Assembly: GCA_964495805.1 (NCBI GenBank)
Contig: CAZBWV010000025.1
Coordinates: 1-12,742 of the forward strand
DNA length: 12,742 nucleotides
From: JALXCH01 sp964495805
GTDB lineage: Bacteria > Calditrichota > Calditrichia > RBG-13-44-9
Direction: 5' to 3'
Part shown: positions 12,623-12,742 of the stretch, in pieces
Layout: each line of letters begins with the position of its first letter
How positions within the stretch are numbered: the first letter of the stretch is position 1
Translations under genes and position numbers: made by a program
The notes under the pieces: generated by a model
Told to the model about the DNA's origin: nothing
Seen by the model: the letters and a program-made list of their open reading frames with translations, nothing else
The model's database searches: none

Positions 12623-12742
12623 TTACGTCCCATTTTTCCCGTTCAGCTTCCGGATTCGTTGTACAATTTCTTGAAGCACGGTAACGGTGCGGTCAATTGC
12701 CTCCCGGGTGGTGTTCCGTCCCAGGGAGAAACGAATTGCCGA
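12623..12742 (-). CDS. Cysteine desulfurase (NifS/IscS family), C-terminal 39 codons
   Basis: The gene is cut by the window edge; only the last 39 codons and TAA are present. SAIRFSLGRNTTREAIDRTV then VLQEIVQRIRKL is the characteristic C-terminal end of class V, PLP-dependent cysteine desulfurases (compare SxLRFSLGxxTTxEEID in IscS/NifS). These enzymes take sulfur from cysteine for Fe-S clusters and tRNA thiolation. The active site lies outside the window, so IscS-, NifS- and SufS-like members cannot be fully separated. The RFSLG..T..EID end favours the NifS/IscS type. No intrinsic terminator follows; the gene runs out into the inverted CAGGAT copy 3. Confidence 0.87.
   Translation of the reverse strand, partial: SAIRFSLGRNTTREAIDRTVTVLQEIVQRIRKLNGKNGT

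Overview
The window looks like a stretch of bacterial chromosome of about 50 % GC, dominated by housekeeping genes, with about 700 bases of repeat-rich non-coding DNA at the right end. The classical thrS-infC-rpmI-rplT order, an AAA_32-type Lon protease, a DUF2934 protein, A/T-rich promoters and the dispersed-repeat style would fit a free-living member of the FCB/Calditrichota-like lineages. That placement is inference from gene content and is weak; no marker here fixes the phylum.

Layout. (1) 149-2635, + strand: a Lon-family ATP-dependent protease, converging on a bidirectional terminator (2665-2695). (2) 2713-5836, - strand: the translation operon thrS, infC, rpmI, rplT. infC very probably starts at an AUU codon at 3889, not at the in-frame GTG 14 codons downstream. 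(3) 5873-5985, - strand: tRNA-Val(GAC) with its own hairpin terminator and a candidate promoter. (4) 6140-7150, - strand: QueG, divergent from (5) a lipoprotein of unknown function with two internal repeats (7375-7974, +) that ends in a strong terminator. (6) 8089-9149, - strand: a 2[4Fe-4S] ferredoxin and IspH joined by an ATGA overlap. (7) A 107-nt almost pure purine tract (9185-9291), then a glycerophosphodiester phosphodiesterase-like gene (9293-10030, TTG start) and an RNase Z-like metallo-beta-lactamase-fold hydrolase (10268-11038), both on the - strand. (8) An ArsC-family reductase (11318-11668, +) converging on a DUF2934 mini-protein gene (11738-11920, -) across a shared hairpin terminator. 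(9) 11921-12622, no gene: GAACGT and GAGGAATCTCA-type repeats, three CAGGAT triads, and a roughly 240-bp dyad-symmetric array of hairpins. (10) 12623-12742, - strand: the C-terminal end of a cysteine desulfurase.

How the genes relate. Threonyl-tRNA synthetase, IF-3, L35, L20, tRNA-Val and QueG all serve translation or tRNA. Ferredoxin, IspH, QueG and the cysteine desulfurase share iron-sulfur chemistry, but only ferredoxin and IspH are physically coupled. No defence, secretion or biosynthetic island is visible.

The most unusual structure is the hairpin array at 12225-12462. Its two halves mirror each other around about 12340 and share an identical 9-nt linker. The hairpin stems differ in sequence between the halves but stay self-complementary. 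It looks like a REP/BIME-type mobile or structured element and is the best candidate here for something poorly described.
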